Origin: Isochrysis galbana
Lineage: Eukaryota > Haptophyta > Isochrysidales > Isochrysidaceae
Reading direction: 5' to 3'
DNA: 64,000 nucleotides
Assembly (NCBI GenBank): GCA_018136815.1
Contig: CM030934.1
Span: forward strand, 135,817 to 199,816
The stretch's first letter is position 1. Every line of letters starts with the position of its first letter. Both the position numbers and the translations under genes were made by a program. This document shows, one piece after another, positions 54,277 to 64,000 of this stretch. The notes beneath the pieces are model-generated. The model was given only the letters and a program-made list of their open reading frames with translations. It had not been told where the DNA came from and ran no database searches.

Positions 54277-56370
54277 TGCAGAGTGTTGTGATTTGTGTGT
54301 TTTTACCCACTGGATCGCCTGTTGGTGACCTGCAGCCCCCCTGAGAACCCCCAAGCCCCGAGTCTTCCGAGTCATCCTTTCGAGTCTACGAGTCCCTACG
54401 AGTCATAAATAAGCGGTATCTGCTCGCCGCGCCCTTTTCTACGTCCTCCGTCCCTCCGATTCGCGTTCCGAGCCACTCTCCCGTCTATTTCACATGCCCG
54501 TCATTTGCCCTCCCCGTTCTCCCGATGAGCCCGTTCCGGGCTCCCCGGATGAACCGTGCGCCGCGCTAGCCGCCGGTGCGCCTCCGCGACTCGTTTCCAA
54601 AGAGGAAACGAGCAGCTTCGCTCCGACATGGGGGAGCACTAGTGCTTAGTGTGAAAGGCATTGGCGCTCCTACCATTTTCCCTTTTTTTTTACACGATAC
54701 TTAAAATTCACTTTGCTCAAAACCATTAACCAAGGTTTATGGTCTTGGACCGACTGCCGTTTATTTACCAGTGGCCACCGGTGTCTTGGTTATTTTTCGC
54801 GGGCGCGCCAACGTAGAGAACCGCCCAAATATGTGCTTGCGAGCGCCTCGGACCAGCCGAAATATGTGTAAATATGTGTGAATATGTATTTCCGGGCCGA
54901 TATGCCCAAATTTTAGGTTGATATTTCAAGAAATATCCGCCAGGCCCTACAAGCCGCCTTAGTTGGTAGAGAATGCGGGCCACTCACTAAGTCCTGGCGC
55001 GCGCAGCGCGCGGCGTATGCAGCGCTGCACATTGCGGAGCCCGGCGCGTGCGCATGCTAATATCTGCTTATTAGTTGTCTTTGGCCAAATCCCAATGATC
55101 TTCAATACAAATAGGGTGCCACCCCAATGATCTTCAATACAGATAGCACTACAATAAGGTGGCAAATAGACAACTATGGATATAGTTGTCTATGATATTC
55201 CACGCCTTAGACGCCATTGCCTTTCGTGGGGCGGGAGGGGGTCGGTCGGAGGGGGGAGGGAGTTGCCGGGGCAGGTAGGGGGGACCCTGCGGAATCCTTG
55301 GACACTCAGGGGAGGTGGAAAATAGTGGTTAAAAAGAGTGAGTTACCGGGCTATGTTTGGAGAAGCCCCGGCTGTGTTTCCCAGCTAGGGTTGATACGGC
55401 CGTATCTGGCCCGTTCCCCAGATACGATATCCTATATCTCCCAAGCAGGGTCCGTACACTAGGCTGTGCCGTGCTAGGACTCACTAGAGTACTCTTAAGT
55501 CTTAAATAAAGAGGCGGTAGGCGCGACTCTCGACGGAGGGCAGTTTTGTTTTTGTAGTCGGCGGTCACTCCGACGGCGCCGCCGGCGAGGGTAGGTCCCC
55601 CAGCTTTACTCTTTACTACTAAATTCCACTTCTAAGGGGAGAGGGGAGTGAGTTGCCAGCGTCGTTACTGTCATACTTGACCCCTTCTTATTATTCTGTT
55701 TGTGGGGGAGAGCACGGAGCCGCAGACTGCTCACCTCGCCCCATAAGTCTACAAGAAAACACACTCCACACGGCAGCGGAGAGCAGCGAGGCCCACCGGC
55801 GGGGGGGATCTCACGAGGTGAAGAACTCTTGTATCTGTCCCGTTTCCTCTCTCTACCATGGGTCCTCCCACCGTCGGCCGCCCACAACTCCTGCCCCCTC
55901 TCTTCCGCCCATCCTTTCACTCCTTCTCTTCCTTTTTTCCTCTGTGGGCTTAAAATTACGACCACCCTCTCTCTCCTCCTCTTCCTCTCTCTCCTCTCTT
56001 CCCTCTCTCTCCTCTTCCCCCCCCCCCCCCCCCTTGCTCCCCTTGACCCTCTCTCCCTCACGTATCTCCCACTACTTTCTTCTCTCTCTCTCTCTCTCTG
56101 TTCCTTCCTTCCCCCTCTCCCTGTCTCTACTCTCCCTCCTCTCTCCCTCCTCTCTCCCTCTCTCTATTATCACTACTCTCTCTCTCTCTCTCTTTCTCCG
56201 ATTCCCCCCTCTCTCTCTCCTCTCTCCCTCTCTCCCTCTCTCTCTTACTCTGCGGCCGGCGGGCACTGCAGGAAGGCTTCCCCTCCCCCCTCCCCACACC
56301 TTCTCTCTCTCCCCGCGCCCCACTCTCTCTCTGCTGCCGGCGGACACCCTCCCTCCCCCCCCCCCGCCCA
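54277..56370. other. intergenic with hairpins, a tRNA-like half and a CT-rich leader
   Basis: Structures: hairpin CTCGTTTCC/GGAAACGAG at 54590-54612; tRNA 5'-half-like segment at 54952-55000; a 25-base direct repeat containing CCAATGATCTTCAATACA at 55094 and 55123; and a perfect 12-bp palindrome at 55166-55193. From 55960 the plus strand is pyrimidine-rich up to the antiporter start codon. No protein gene was recognised. Confidence 0.55.
55166..55193. repeat. perfect 12-bp stem hairpin
   Basis: ATAGACAACTAT, loop GGAT, ATAGTTGTCTAT. The design (long A/T-rich stem, 4-nt loop) resembles the LINE 5' hairpins, but no element is attached. Confidence 0.85.
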
Positions 56371-58992
56371 ATGGCGGACTCTGCTCCCCCTCTCCCTCTC
56401 GCGGACGTCCACGGCGTCGAGATCGAGTTTGGAGAGGTACAGTCCTCCCTCCTCTTTCTCATCGCTCTCTGGCTCTGCGGCAAGGCAGCCTCAGCCTGTG
56501 GCCTTCCCTCTCTGGTGGGAGAGCTTTGTGTGGGGGTCATCTGCGGTCCTCAGCTCCTCTCTCTCGTGCCCTACGCCAGCTCTCTCTCTCTGTACGGAGA
56601 GGTGGGACTGATTCTATTGGTTGTCGAGGCTGGCCTCGATGTCGATCTGCAGATGCTGCGCATGATTGGACCGAGAGGAGTCGCGATTGCACTGACGGGA
56701 ACAGCGCTGCCGGTCGCAATGGCGGCAGCGCTCGGAGCGGGACTGATTGGCCTCTCTCCTGTGGCTTCCTTGGCGGCGGGGTGCACACTCGCGCCCACGT
56801 CGATGGGGATCGCGCTCAATGTGCTCAAGAAGGGGCAGGTGAGCAAGCCGCGCACAGGACAAACGGGGAAGGGGGGGGGGGGGGGGAGCTCGTGCGACCT
56901 CGGTCATGGGGCCAGTGGCCATCGGACGGCGTTAGCGCGGGAGAGTCGCTGGCGGCGGCCTCGCGCTTGGCTGGTCGGCGGGAGGGGGCTCAACACCCTC
57001 ATGCACGACTACATGCGCTGACACCGCGGGCACGCCGCCGCAGCGTCACGAGGTCCACCTTCAGACCGGCCGGGCCTCGGCGCTCGGCCCCTCCCAGATT
57101 GAACCCACCTCGCTCGAGAGAGGCCCACGCGCCACTGATCACGCGCGCGGTTCAGGTGCTGAACACGCCGACGGGCCAGCTCATCATTGCGGCGGCGGTG
57201 CTCGACGACGTCATCGCGCTGCTCCTTCTCACGCTGCTCCAGTCCATCGCCGCGCGCCGCTCCGCCTTTGCGCTTCTGACGCCCGTCCTCGCCTCGGCCG
57301 GTTTGATGCTCGTTGCGGGCGCCATATCGCGCTGGGGCATGCCGCAGCTGCTCGCGCTCGCGGCGCGCGCGGCGCCGCGCCAGTTGCTCGCCGCTCGCGG
57401 CGGGCTCAAGGACAAGTATCTGCTGCTGATTCTCCTCGGTCTTGCCTGTGCATTCATCCCGCTCGCCCACTCGCTCGGCGCCTCGCACCTGCTCGGCGCC
57501 TTTCTCGCCGGCCTGTGCTGCTGCACCGAGCCGCGGCTGCATGCTGCGTGGACCAAGCAGGTCAAGCGGCTGCAGACGTGGCTGCTGAAGCTCTTCTTCG
57601 CGGCGAGCTGCGGGTTAGTGCGTGCCCGACTCTGCCCCGCCCGCTCCCACTCCCGCCCTGCTCACCCCGCTTTCCCCCTCACCACCGCCACACAGCTTTG
57701 CCGTGCCGGTGCGCTCCTTCTCGTCGGCCGCCGTCTTTGGTCGCGCTGGCCTCTTCTTCCTCGCCGCTCTGGGCAAGCTGGCGACGGGTGTGTGGGCGAC
57801 ACCTCTCACACGCGCCAACGCCACCACTGTCGGCTTCGCGATGGCCGCGTGGGGTGAGTTCGCGTTCATCATCGCCACAGCATCGCTCAACGGGCAGCTG
57901 CTGGACCAGACCACGTTTGCCGCGCTACTTTTGGCCGTGCTCTTCTCGGTCGTGGTCTCGCCTGTGCTGTTGCGCGCCACAATCCAGCGCTCACGCGCCA
58001 AGCTGCAAAGCACGCTACAGGACGCGGTCTACCGGGCCGACGGCGCCGATGACGCGCCGCTCGGCGGCGGTGGCCGCGACAGCGACAGTCCGCCCTCAGC
58101 AGGGAGCGGCACGGGCGCACGTAGCGCGCACAAGCCGCCCGTGCGTACGGCGCCTGCCGACAGCGGCCAGGTGCCCGTCTTCTTCCGCTTGCGCACATCG
58201 GCGCCACCCTCGTGGGGCCTATCGGTCAAGGCCATCGAGACAATGAGCGCCAACGGCCTCGACGTCCTCGACTTCCGCTCGCACAGCTACAACGGGCTCG
58301 TGCTCTTCGAGGCGTACCTGCGCGAGCCGCGCTTACGCGTCGCCGCCGCGCGACCACTTCCGCCGGAGGACGAGGAGCGGCTGCGCGCGAGACAGGGTGA
58401 GCTGCTTCGCGTTTTTGTACCACTCTTCGGCGGTGGCGGCTCGTGTGTCCTCGAGCGCTGGCAGCCGGGTGAGGGTGCCGTAGCCGCGGCTCGGATCGCG
58501 CGAGAGGGCAATCCGGCCGGTTTCGTGGCCGACGCCTCGCCAACCGAGGCGGAGATGGCGCGTGCTGGCGCGCGCAGAGTGGGCGTCGCCCCAGGCGCGC
58601 ACGAGCCGGCTGCAACGTCGAGCGGCGCGGCCGGCGTTGGTACGAGCGGCTTCCCGCCGAGCCTTGCGCCGGGATGGGCGCGGGAGAGCACCGAGATGGA
58701 CGAGGACGACCTGGTGGGCGACCGCTCGTACAAGTATTGGGCACGAAGCACGCAGTTTGACGACTCACCCTTCCATGTGGGCGGTGTCGCACCCTCGTGG
58801 GCAGGTGCTGCTAGCCTCAGCCCTGCCACACTGAGCGAGGGCTTACCCACGCCGCAGCCGCTGCCTTCGCCGGCCTGCTGGGCGGGCGACCGGGTGACTG
58901 GCTTACCGGATGGATCTCGGGCAGGCGCGCCCAACGGCGCGGAGCTGCACCCGTTCCGGGCGCGGCCCGAGGTGGCAGTCGACCGAGTGTGA
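56371..58992 (+). CDS. CPA2-type cation/proton antiporter with long cytosolic tail
   Basis: Exons 56371-56838, 57156-57613 and 57696-58992 join in phase to 740 residues. About twelve hydrophobic helices fill residues 25-420: SLLFLIALWLCGKAA, LPSLVGELCVGVICGP, GEVGLILLVVEAGLDVD, LAAGCTLAPTSMGIAL, TGQLIIAAAVLDDVIALLLL, GASHLLGAFLAGLCC, AAVFGRAGLFFLAALGKLAT and GFAMAAWGEFAFIIATASL. The LDD pair and the long alternating membrane pattern fit the Na+/H+ or K+/H+ exchanger family (Pfam Na_H_Exchanger, CPA2/Kef-like). It would swap a monovalent cation for protons across an unknown membrane. The 320-residue tail has no TrkA-N domain that I can see. It has a compact part (PVFFRLRTSAPPSWGLSVK... LLRVFVPLFG) and a disordered end. 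The start is the first ATG after the CT leader. Confidence 0.82.
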
Positions 58993-60588
58993 AACTGCGG
59001 TGCGAGAGTGTGGCGGCCCGGAGCGTGCGTGGGGCCGCGGCTTGAGCTGGGCTGCGACCGGTTGTTGCCGCGGTGGCGACCGATCACTCTGGGACCTAGC
59101 CGACATGCCGGAGGGCCGTGCGAACCGCATTTGCGGTTGGGAGCCGTGGTGCACACCCGTGCCGCGTTGCCTACTTTGTGTGAACCACGACAATGGATGT
59201 GTGTGTGCATACTCGCACACCTTCCGTCGCGCATGATTCTGCATGATTAGATGACAGCATTTGCTTATTTGCAGCTTTAGGAGAAGGAGACCCACTCGCC
59301 ACATGCCACATGCCATCACAATGCCATAATCTTTGTGGTACTGCCGCTGCTGGCGAGCCATTAAAATCGTCTATTCTATTCTCGGCCCTCGCGGGGGGAT
59401 TTGGATTTGCGATCTCCTTCCTCCTGCGCCACGCGGGCGGCCGGTGCGTTGGATTCTTGTCCTTGATGTCTCAGGTCGTCTTGCGTCTTGATTCTGATTC
59501 GGGGGGCCTGTTGACTCTTGAGGGTAATGCGTTCGGATGTGGTAAGCATAAGCACGTGTCGGGCGCCCGTCGGGGCCCCTAATAGCGGCTAGCAGGGGCC
59601 TGCCTTCCGCTCCTTCTCCTTGCCAGAGAAGTGGGGGAGAGTGGGTTGGAAAAAAAGCTGTTGTTGATCCGGAGGGCCATTTTTTATCGTGGGGCCGGGG
59701 AAGATTTCCCCTCGTCTCTCTGTCTCCCCGCTCGATTCCGAATCCGACGCAGAGCGATGGCGATGGCGGCACCGACCCGCAGACCCGCAGGACTTCCTGT
59801 GCCATCTACCGAGGCGGTCACCAAGTGCATCGCGTTCGCGGACTCGTTGGCACCGGGGCAGCCTACGAGCCTCCTCAGCAAGAACTCTCACCTAGCGCGC
59901 CCGGTCGCGTTCGAAAGTTGGGCACTCCGGCCCATTCTGCCGGGTGACGTTAGCGTAGTTGTCGGCGCCGGCCAACACGGCCGACTACTAGTCCGACTAC
60001 GGCTACGGCGCAGGGACCGTGATCTAATAGTTACCTGGTGTTTGACAAGCACGATCTAACACCCAAATCTCGAGGTGTTAGACACTGTCAAACACCTTCG
60101 CAAAAATGGTGTTTGACACCGATGGCGTAGCGAGTGTCTAACAGCTAACAGTTGCCTAACACTGACTAACACTAACACTTCGAAGTGACACTTCGCCAAA
60201 AACGCTGTTTACTGTTTAGTGGTACAGACGGCTACAGACGCCGGCGCCGCAGACGCCGGCGTATGTCGCCTGAGGCTAAGCTAAGGGCTAGTAGCCTATA
60301 GTATAGATAAGAAAGCATGCTAACTAAGCTAGGGCTAAGAGCTATAGCATGTATAAGAACATGAGTACAAACCAACACGTGTGCGTGCGTGGTTTGTTTT
60401 GTAGATGCCATCTGCTGTAGAATAGTCCATCCCACCCGCTCCCTCCCCTCTCTCCTCTCGGCGCGCGCGCGCTCTCTCGCTCCCTCTCTCGTCTCTCTGT
60501 CTTCTCTCTCTGTCCTTCTTCTTCCCTCTCTTCCCTCTCTTCTCTCTCTTCTCTTCTCCACCCCCCGCCCGACCCCTTTCCTTCCCTA
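58993..60588. other. intergenic with GTGTTTGACA inverted repeats
   Basis: 60037-60047, 60086-60096 (reversed) and 60108-60118 carry GGTGTTTGACA; the last two form an 11-bp stem. CACTTCGAAGTG at 60176-60187 is a palindrome. 60440-60588 is a CT-rich leader. A 100-codon frame from 59757 (MAMAAPTRRPAGLPVPST) has no recognisable family and is not called. Confidence 0.55.
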
Positions 60589-61935
60589 ATGGACTCCGAC
60601 AGCGAACTCCTCGAGGGCGTAGACGCAGAAGCCGAGGACTTCTCCGCTCCTCCCCTCACTGACGCTGAGCTGCTGGCGATAGAGGAGGAAGGAGAAGAGA
60701 GGGAGCAGAGGGAGGAAGAGTGGGAGCAAGAGAGTGGACAAGAGAGGGAGGACGACAGGGAGCAAGAGAGGGAAGCGGCGGGGGAGGAGAGAGAGCAGGA
60801 AGGGAAGGGCGCAGCTCTCAAGCCCACCCCAGAGGCCTTTCACGGCGAGGCCGCCTCCTCGTCTCTCTCCGAGGCAGAGGGCCACGGTGCTTCCCCTTCC
60901 TCCCTCCCTCTAGCGGACGACCGGTTTCCGCGAAAGTCAGGCCAGCGGCGTGTCATAGAGCACACCCTTTCCAACGCGGCGACGATCGACCCGCTCGACC
61001 CAGAAGAGGTGGCGAGGCGCGAGGCGAGGGCCAAGAAGTTTGGCTGCTCGACAGCTCCCGCGCTGTCGCTCTCGGCCACCGGGCCCCCTCCCGTGCTGCT
61101 CTCGCGCGACGAGGTGCTCGCGCGGCAGGCGCGCGCCGCCAAGTTTGGCGTTGAGAAGCCCTTTAACCCTCTCGACGCCATTGCGACGGCTGCGGGCGGT
61201 GTGGGGAAGGGGCTGTGGGAGAAGCGGAGGGATGCGGCGCCCGACGAGCCCGTGCGTGCAGAGGCCGTCTATATCTATGGGACCGATCGGCTGTCAACGG
61301 ACGAGCTGCTCCGTCTCTTCGTGCGCGCGGGCGTTGACGGCGCCTCGCCGAAGCATGCCGAATGGATTGACGATTCGTCCGCGGTTGTTGTGTTCCATTC
61401 GGCTGAGGACGCGACTGCCGCACTCCTCTCACGCACCGAGCTGCTTGTTGCGCTCACTGAAGGAGGTCTCGACAGCTCTGACCACCTAACGTGGCGCACA
61501 ACGCCCGCTGAGCGAGCCGCCGCAGGCAAGGGACTCCAGCTCCTCTTCCGGCGCGCCACCGTCAAGGATGTCAAGCCGGCGCGCCGCAACGCCTCGCGCT
61601 GGTATGGAGAGGCGAGCGGCAGGGGCGGCCATCGCGCAGTGGGCTCCGGCCGGGCCACCAGTCGTGGCATTGTCAAGCCGGGCCGCCCGACGCCCGGGCT
61701 CTCTAGCGGCGCGACGCGTACGCTCGCTGCCGCACTCGCCCGGGCAAGCGGCTCACAGCCCGTGCTGGGTGCCTCGCCCACGAGCGGAGACCTCGCGCTG
61801 CGCGCAGCGCAGCCCGATCTGCGCGAGCGCATCCGAGCGGGCCGCAAGGCTGCCCAGGCGCCGCGCGAGGAGGCGGGCGCTGTCGGAAGAGGGCCGGTGG
61901 TCGAGCACGACGACGACGACATGGTTGATGACTAA
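60589..61935 (+). CDS. NCBP3-like nuclear cap-binding/mRNA export protein
   Basis: A single-exon gene of 448 residues. Residues 1-80 are acidic (Glu/Gln-rich). Around 120-150 lies RRVIEHTLSNAATIDPLDPE followed by ARREARAKKFG, and a second RAAKFG lies near 186. The KRAxxFG-type element is shared with SARNP/Tho1-like proteins. Residues 225-345 match the core of NCBP3 (C17orf85): EAVYIYGTDRLSTDELLRLF, AEWIDDSSAVVVF, then LQLLFRRATVKDVKPARRNA ending in SRWY. NCBP3 works with the cap-binding complex and the export machinery in the nucleus. The tail is Gly/Arg-rich and ends in an acidic cluster. ATG follows directly on a pyrimidine leader. Confidence 0.82.
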   Translation: MDSDSELLEGVDAEAEDFSAPPLTDAELLAIEEEGEEREQREEEWEQESGQEREDDREQEREAAGEEREQEGKGAALKPTPEAFHGEAASSSLSEAEGHGASPSSLPLADDRFPRKSGQRRVIEHTLSNAATIDPLDPEEVARREARAKKFGCSTAPALSLSATGPPPVLLSRDEVLARQARAAKFGVEKPFNPLDAIATAAGGVGKGLWEKRRDAAPDEPVRAEAVYIYGTDRLSTDELLRLFVRAGVDGASPKHAEWIDDSSAVVVFHSAEDATAALLSRTELLVALTEGGLDSSDHLTWRTTPAERAAAGKGLQLLFRRATVKDVKPARRNASRWYGEASGRGGHRAVGSGRATSRGIVKPGRPTPGLSSGATRTLAAALARASGSQPVLGASPTSGDLALRAAQPDLRERIRAGRKAAQAPREEAGAVGRGPVVEHDDDDMVDD

Positions 61936-62568
61936 GCGGCGAGTGTAGGCCGATGGTAAGTCATAGAAGAGGTGGCGCCCTTGTGGCGTCATCGCGGCCG
62001 CCTAGAGTGAAGTCTCGCTCTGAGCCTAGCCGGCATAGTGCTCGCCGTTGGTGCGGTGCTCTGAGCAATTTCTGTCGGGCGTTCTTGAATCGTGACAGCT
62101 GTGCTCCTGGACTCAACCTCGTTGCTCGACTTCACTGCTTGCTGCAGCATGTGCGAGTCCAGCTTCTTCGTGTGTTTTCATATGCTCGTCTGATCTGTGA
62201 CTCGACGCCCAATAGACAATAGATATGGTCCGTCGGTGATTGTACGTAGCGCGCCGCTAGGCACGCGCCCGCGAGGCTACTTGCATCAGCTAGCGCGCCA
62301 ACGAACCAATTGCCAATTGCACCACAACACTACGAGACTACAACAATTGCAATATTGAAGCTGGTGTCGATGATGCCGCTACTCTGAACTAGCAATGCGC
62401 CCCCAGCTCGATATAATAGCAAGTTGGCTACGTTTCTCTCGAACGAGCGCGCCCTTCATTAAACATTCAAATAAAGGGCAATAGAGGCTCGAGGCTCGAG
62501 TAGACTCTCGTTCTCACTGTGACCTCTAGTTGGAATATGTAATATGTAAATTATATACTATATACTAT
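61936..62568. other. intergenic without recognised features
   Basis: GC-rich, turning A/T-rich after 62500 (ATATACTATATACTATC) just before a LINE 5' end. No gene seen. Confidence 0.5.
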
Positions 62569-62716
62569 CAAACTATTGTTATAGTTTGAATTATGGAGCG
62601 TGCCGCGACCGCTCGCGAGCCTCAGGCGCCCCTCGCCACTGCGCCCCACCTGGGACGCCCCACGCCGCCCGAGGTGGCTCGTCAGAGAGCCCTCTCAAAG
62701 CCCATCCAGCCCATCC
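62569..62716 (+). mobile_element. diverged LINE 5' end fragment
   Basis: Begins with the hairpin CAAACTAT, TGTT, ATAGTTTG (62569-62588), then ATG at 62593. The ORF1-like start MERAATAREPQAPL is related to MERAPTAPTSQPPA of the copy at 9340, with clear divergence. It breaks off at the A-run that marks the end of an oppositely oriented LINE. Confidence 0.75.
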
Positions 62717-62717
62717 T

Positions 62718-62945
62718 AAAAAAAAAAATCTTCTTAAAAAACCCCGCTACGTGTGCGGCGTGAGGCAGTGTGCTAGTGTACCTCCCTACTACCCAACCTT
62801 AACCCCTAACAACCCCCTCCCCCTTCCCCAGTTCCCTCATTAGCGGAGAAGCTGGTTCCGTGGAGGCCGCGCGCGCTGCTTCGGCCAGGAGTTGGAGAGA
62901 AGGGGGCGGGAGACTGTGGCTCGTCCTTTGATTTCGGTGTTAGCT
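62718..62945 (-). mobile_element. LINE 3' end, reverse orientation
   Basis: The reverse complement matches 11955-12186: AGTCTCCCGCCCC, GAAGCAGCGCGCGCGG, CAGCTTCTCCGCTAA, GGTTAGGGGT..., then the end TTAAGAAGATTTTTT. The terminal T run reads as A at 62718-62728 on the plus strand. It is truncated at its own 5' side near 62945. Confidence 0.85.
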
Positions 62946-63000
62946 TTGGTTATTCTCCCTTAAGTACTTTAGGCTCCTTTTTTTAATAACTGCTGTGATT

Positions 63001-63696
63001 CAAAAACTATTGTTATAGTTTTAGCGATGGAGCGCGCGCCGACCGCTCCCCTCTCCCAGCCCCCCGCCGCCACGACGCCCCAACGGGGCCGCCCCAAGCC
63101 GCCGGAGCCGAAGCGCTCGCAGGCCTCAGCACCGCCCGACAACGACATCGAGATGGCCCCGCCATCCTCGCCTCCCAGGCAGCCACAGAAGCAGGGAGCA
63201 GGCAAAGTCCTGTTCCCTGCAGACCAGCACAGCCAGGCCCAGGCTCAGAGCACCACCGCCGCCGGACAGCCACCCACTCAAGGACTCCCCATGGGGTGTG
63301 GCAGCTCTGCTGCCACCCCCATGGCGGTAACTCCTACCACCTGTGCACCCCTCGGGGGCGGGCACATGACACAACAATCAATTCTTGGAGCTTTTGCTCC
63401 CTCCAACCAACAACCAAATGCCACAGCCAAATCTTATGCTCAAGCCGCGCACGGACACAAGGGGAAAGAGCCACAAAGGCAAGGTCAGCAGCCACCAACC
63501 CAACAGCCACAACCACAGTCGCGCAAGCGGGCCGATCCACAGTCAGACCCGATGCCGACTCCCAACAACAACACCTCATTCGCCTCCCCTCCACCAGAGG
63601 AGGAAGAAGAACCCGAAGACACCCCTTTTTTCATTCAGCTAGCCCAGCTAGCTGAGGACAAAAAGGACATTAAGAGTGAAGATGTGGCAACCTTCA
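63001..63696 (+). mobile_element. truncated LINE: 5' end and ORF1 amino half
   Basis: Starts CAAAAACTATTGTTATAG like the other copies. ORF1 begins at 63027 and follows the 9340 protein to KSEDVATF at about 63695, then homology ends. The frame stays open to the end of the window in unrelated sequence. Confidence 0.85.
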
Positions 63697-64000
63697 CGGT
63701 TGCGCAAACGCGTAGTCTTAAAGACTACCGTGTAGTCTTCGGAGGGGGGGGGAAGACAACGGAAAATGTTAGCCTCATTGCCGCCTCATTATCAACGGCC
63801 AAAGCCTCGCCACGGTCCGCCCCCCTCCCCCTGACAGTCTCCCCTATCATCTCCCTGCTTTGGGTGCCCAGGTTTGCCCTGACAACCCACTTAACAGCGC
63901 CCGACAGCCGTGGGGTCATCAAGTGCTTGGGCGCCTGGCGAGCGCGCCGAGCGATTCCCAAATTGGTATCCTTGCGGAGACCCCAAGCGATCGGGTCGCG
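63697..64000. other. unidentified sequence continuing the LINE ORF1 frame
   Basis: The junction carries a palindrome, GTAGTCTT-A-AAGACTAC (about 63709-63725). Frames are open on the plus strand (continuing ORF1) and on the minus strand (63725-63961), neither with a recognised domain. The window ends here. Confidence 0.4.

Noticed and set aside
59631..60059. 142-codon plus-strand frame (MAMAAPTRRPAGLPVPST from 59757)
   Set aside because: No domain, no splice context, and its end runs into the inverted-repeat array. Possible gene, but unsupported.

Overview
The window is nuclear DNA of a GC-rich, intron-containing unicellular eukaryote. The genes have short GT-AG introns and eukaryote-only products: a centrosome/cilium protein, U2AF large subunit, NCBP3-like, RhoGAP and FYVE proteins, and an H-NOX sensor. 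The base composition, the homopurine/homopyrimidine tracts and the TIR-like protein would fit a flagellated alga such as a haptophyte or stramenopile, but the taxon is inferred, not proven. Three 100-N blocks (16864-16963, 32091-32190, 48901-49000) are assembly gaps.

Layout. 1-2.2 kb: no gene, with inverted repeats. 2.46-7.77 kb (-): four-exon CSPP1-like coiled-coil gene. 8.3-13.3 kb: transposon-rich, with a gag remnant, an internally deleted LINE bounded by an 18-bp target duplication, and the 3' part of a second LINE. 13.65 kb to the first gap (+): FYVE/class-3 lipase gene whose 3' end is lost in the gap. 17.6-19.4 kb (+): gag of a second LTR element, cut at its zinc knuckle by a 12.7-kb Ty3/gypsy chromodomain element on the minus strand (19.42-32.09 kb). 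Besides gag, protease, RT, RNase H, integrase and chromodomain, this element encodes a phage/bacterial-type cytosine methyltransferase-like domain. 32.19-33.95 kb (+): multi-CS-domain protein, 5' end lost in the second gap. 35.76-38.77 kb (+): F-box-like/ankyrin protein. 39.4-39.8 kb (-): orphan cytochrome b561 fragment. 42.19-44.18 kb (-): U2AF large subunit. 45.08-47.08 kb (+): GYF-RhoGAP. 50.42-53.68 kb (+): H-NOX joined to a TIR-like domain. 56.37-58.99 kb (+): CPA2-type cation/proton antiporter. 60.59-61.94 kb (+): NCBP3-like protein. 62.57-64.0 kb: LINE fragments in both orientations.

The host genes do not form a pathway. They are ordinary eukaryotic neighbours in splicing and RNA export (U2AF, NCBP3), cytoskeleton and signalling (CSPP1-like, RhoGAP, FYVE-lipase, H-NOX-TIR) and transport. 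The two most unusual items are the methyltransferase-bearing chromodomain retrotransposon and the H-NOX/TIR-like fusion. The LINE families also share two odd traits: an oligo-T 3' end and a conserved 5' hairpin. Exon structures were worked out by eye from splice sites and reading phase. Many frame breaks in the transposons may be real decay or homopolymer errors.
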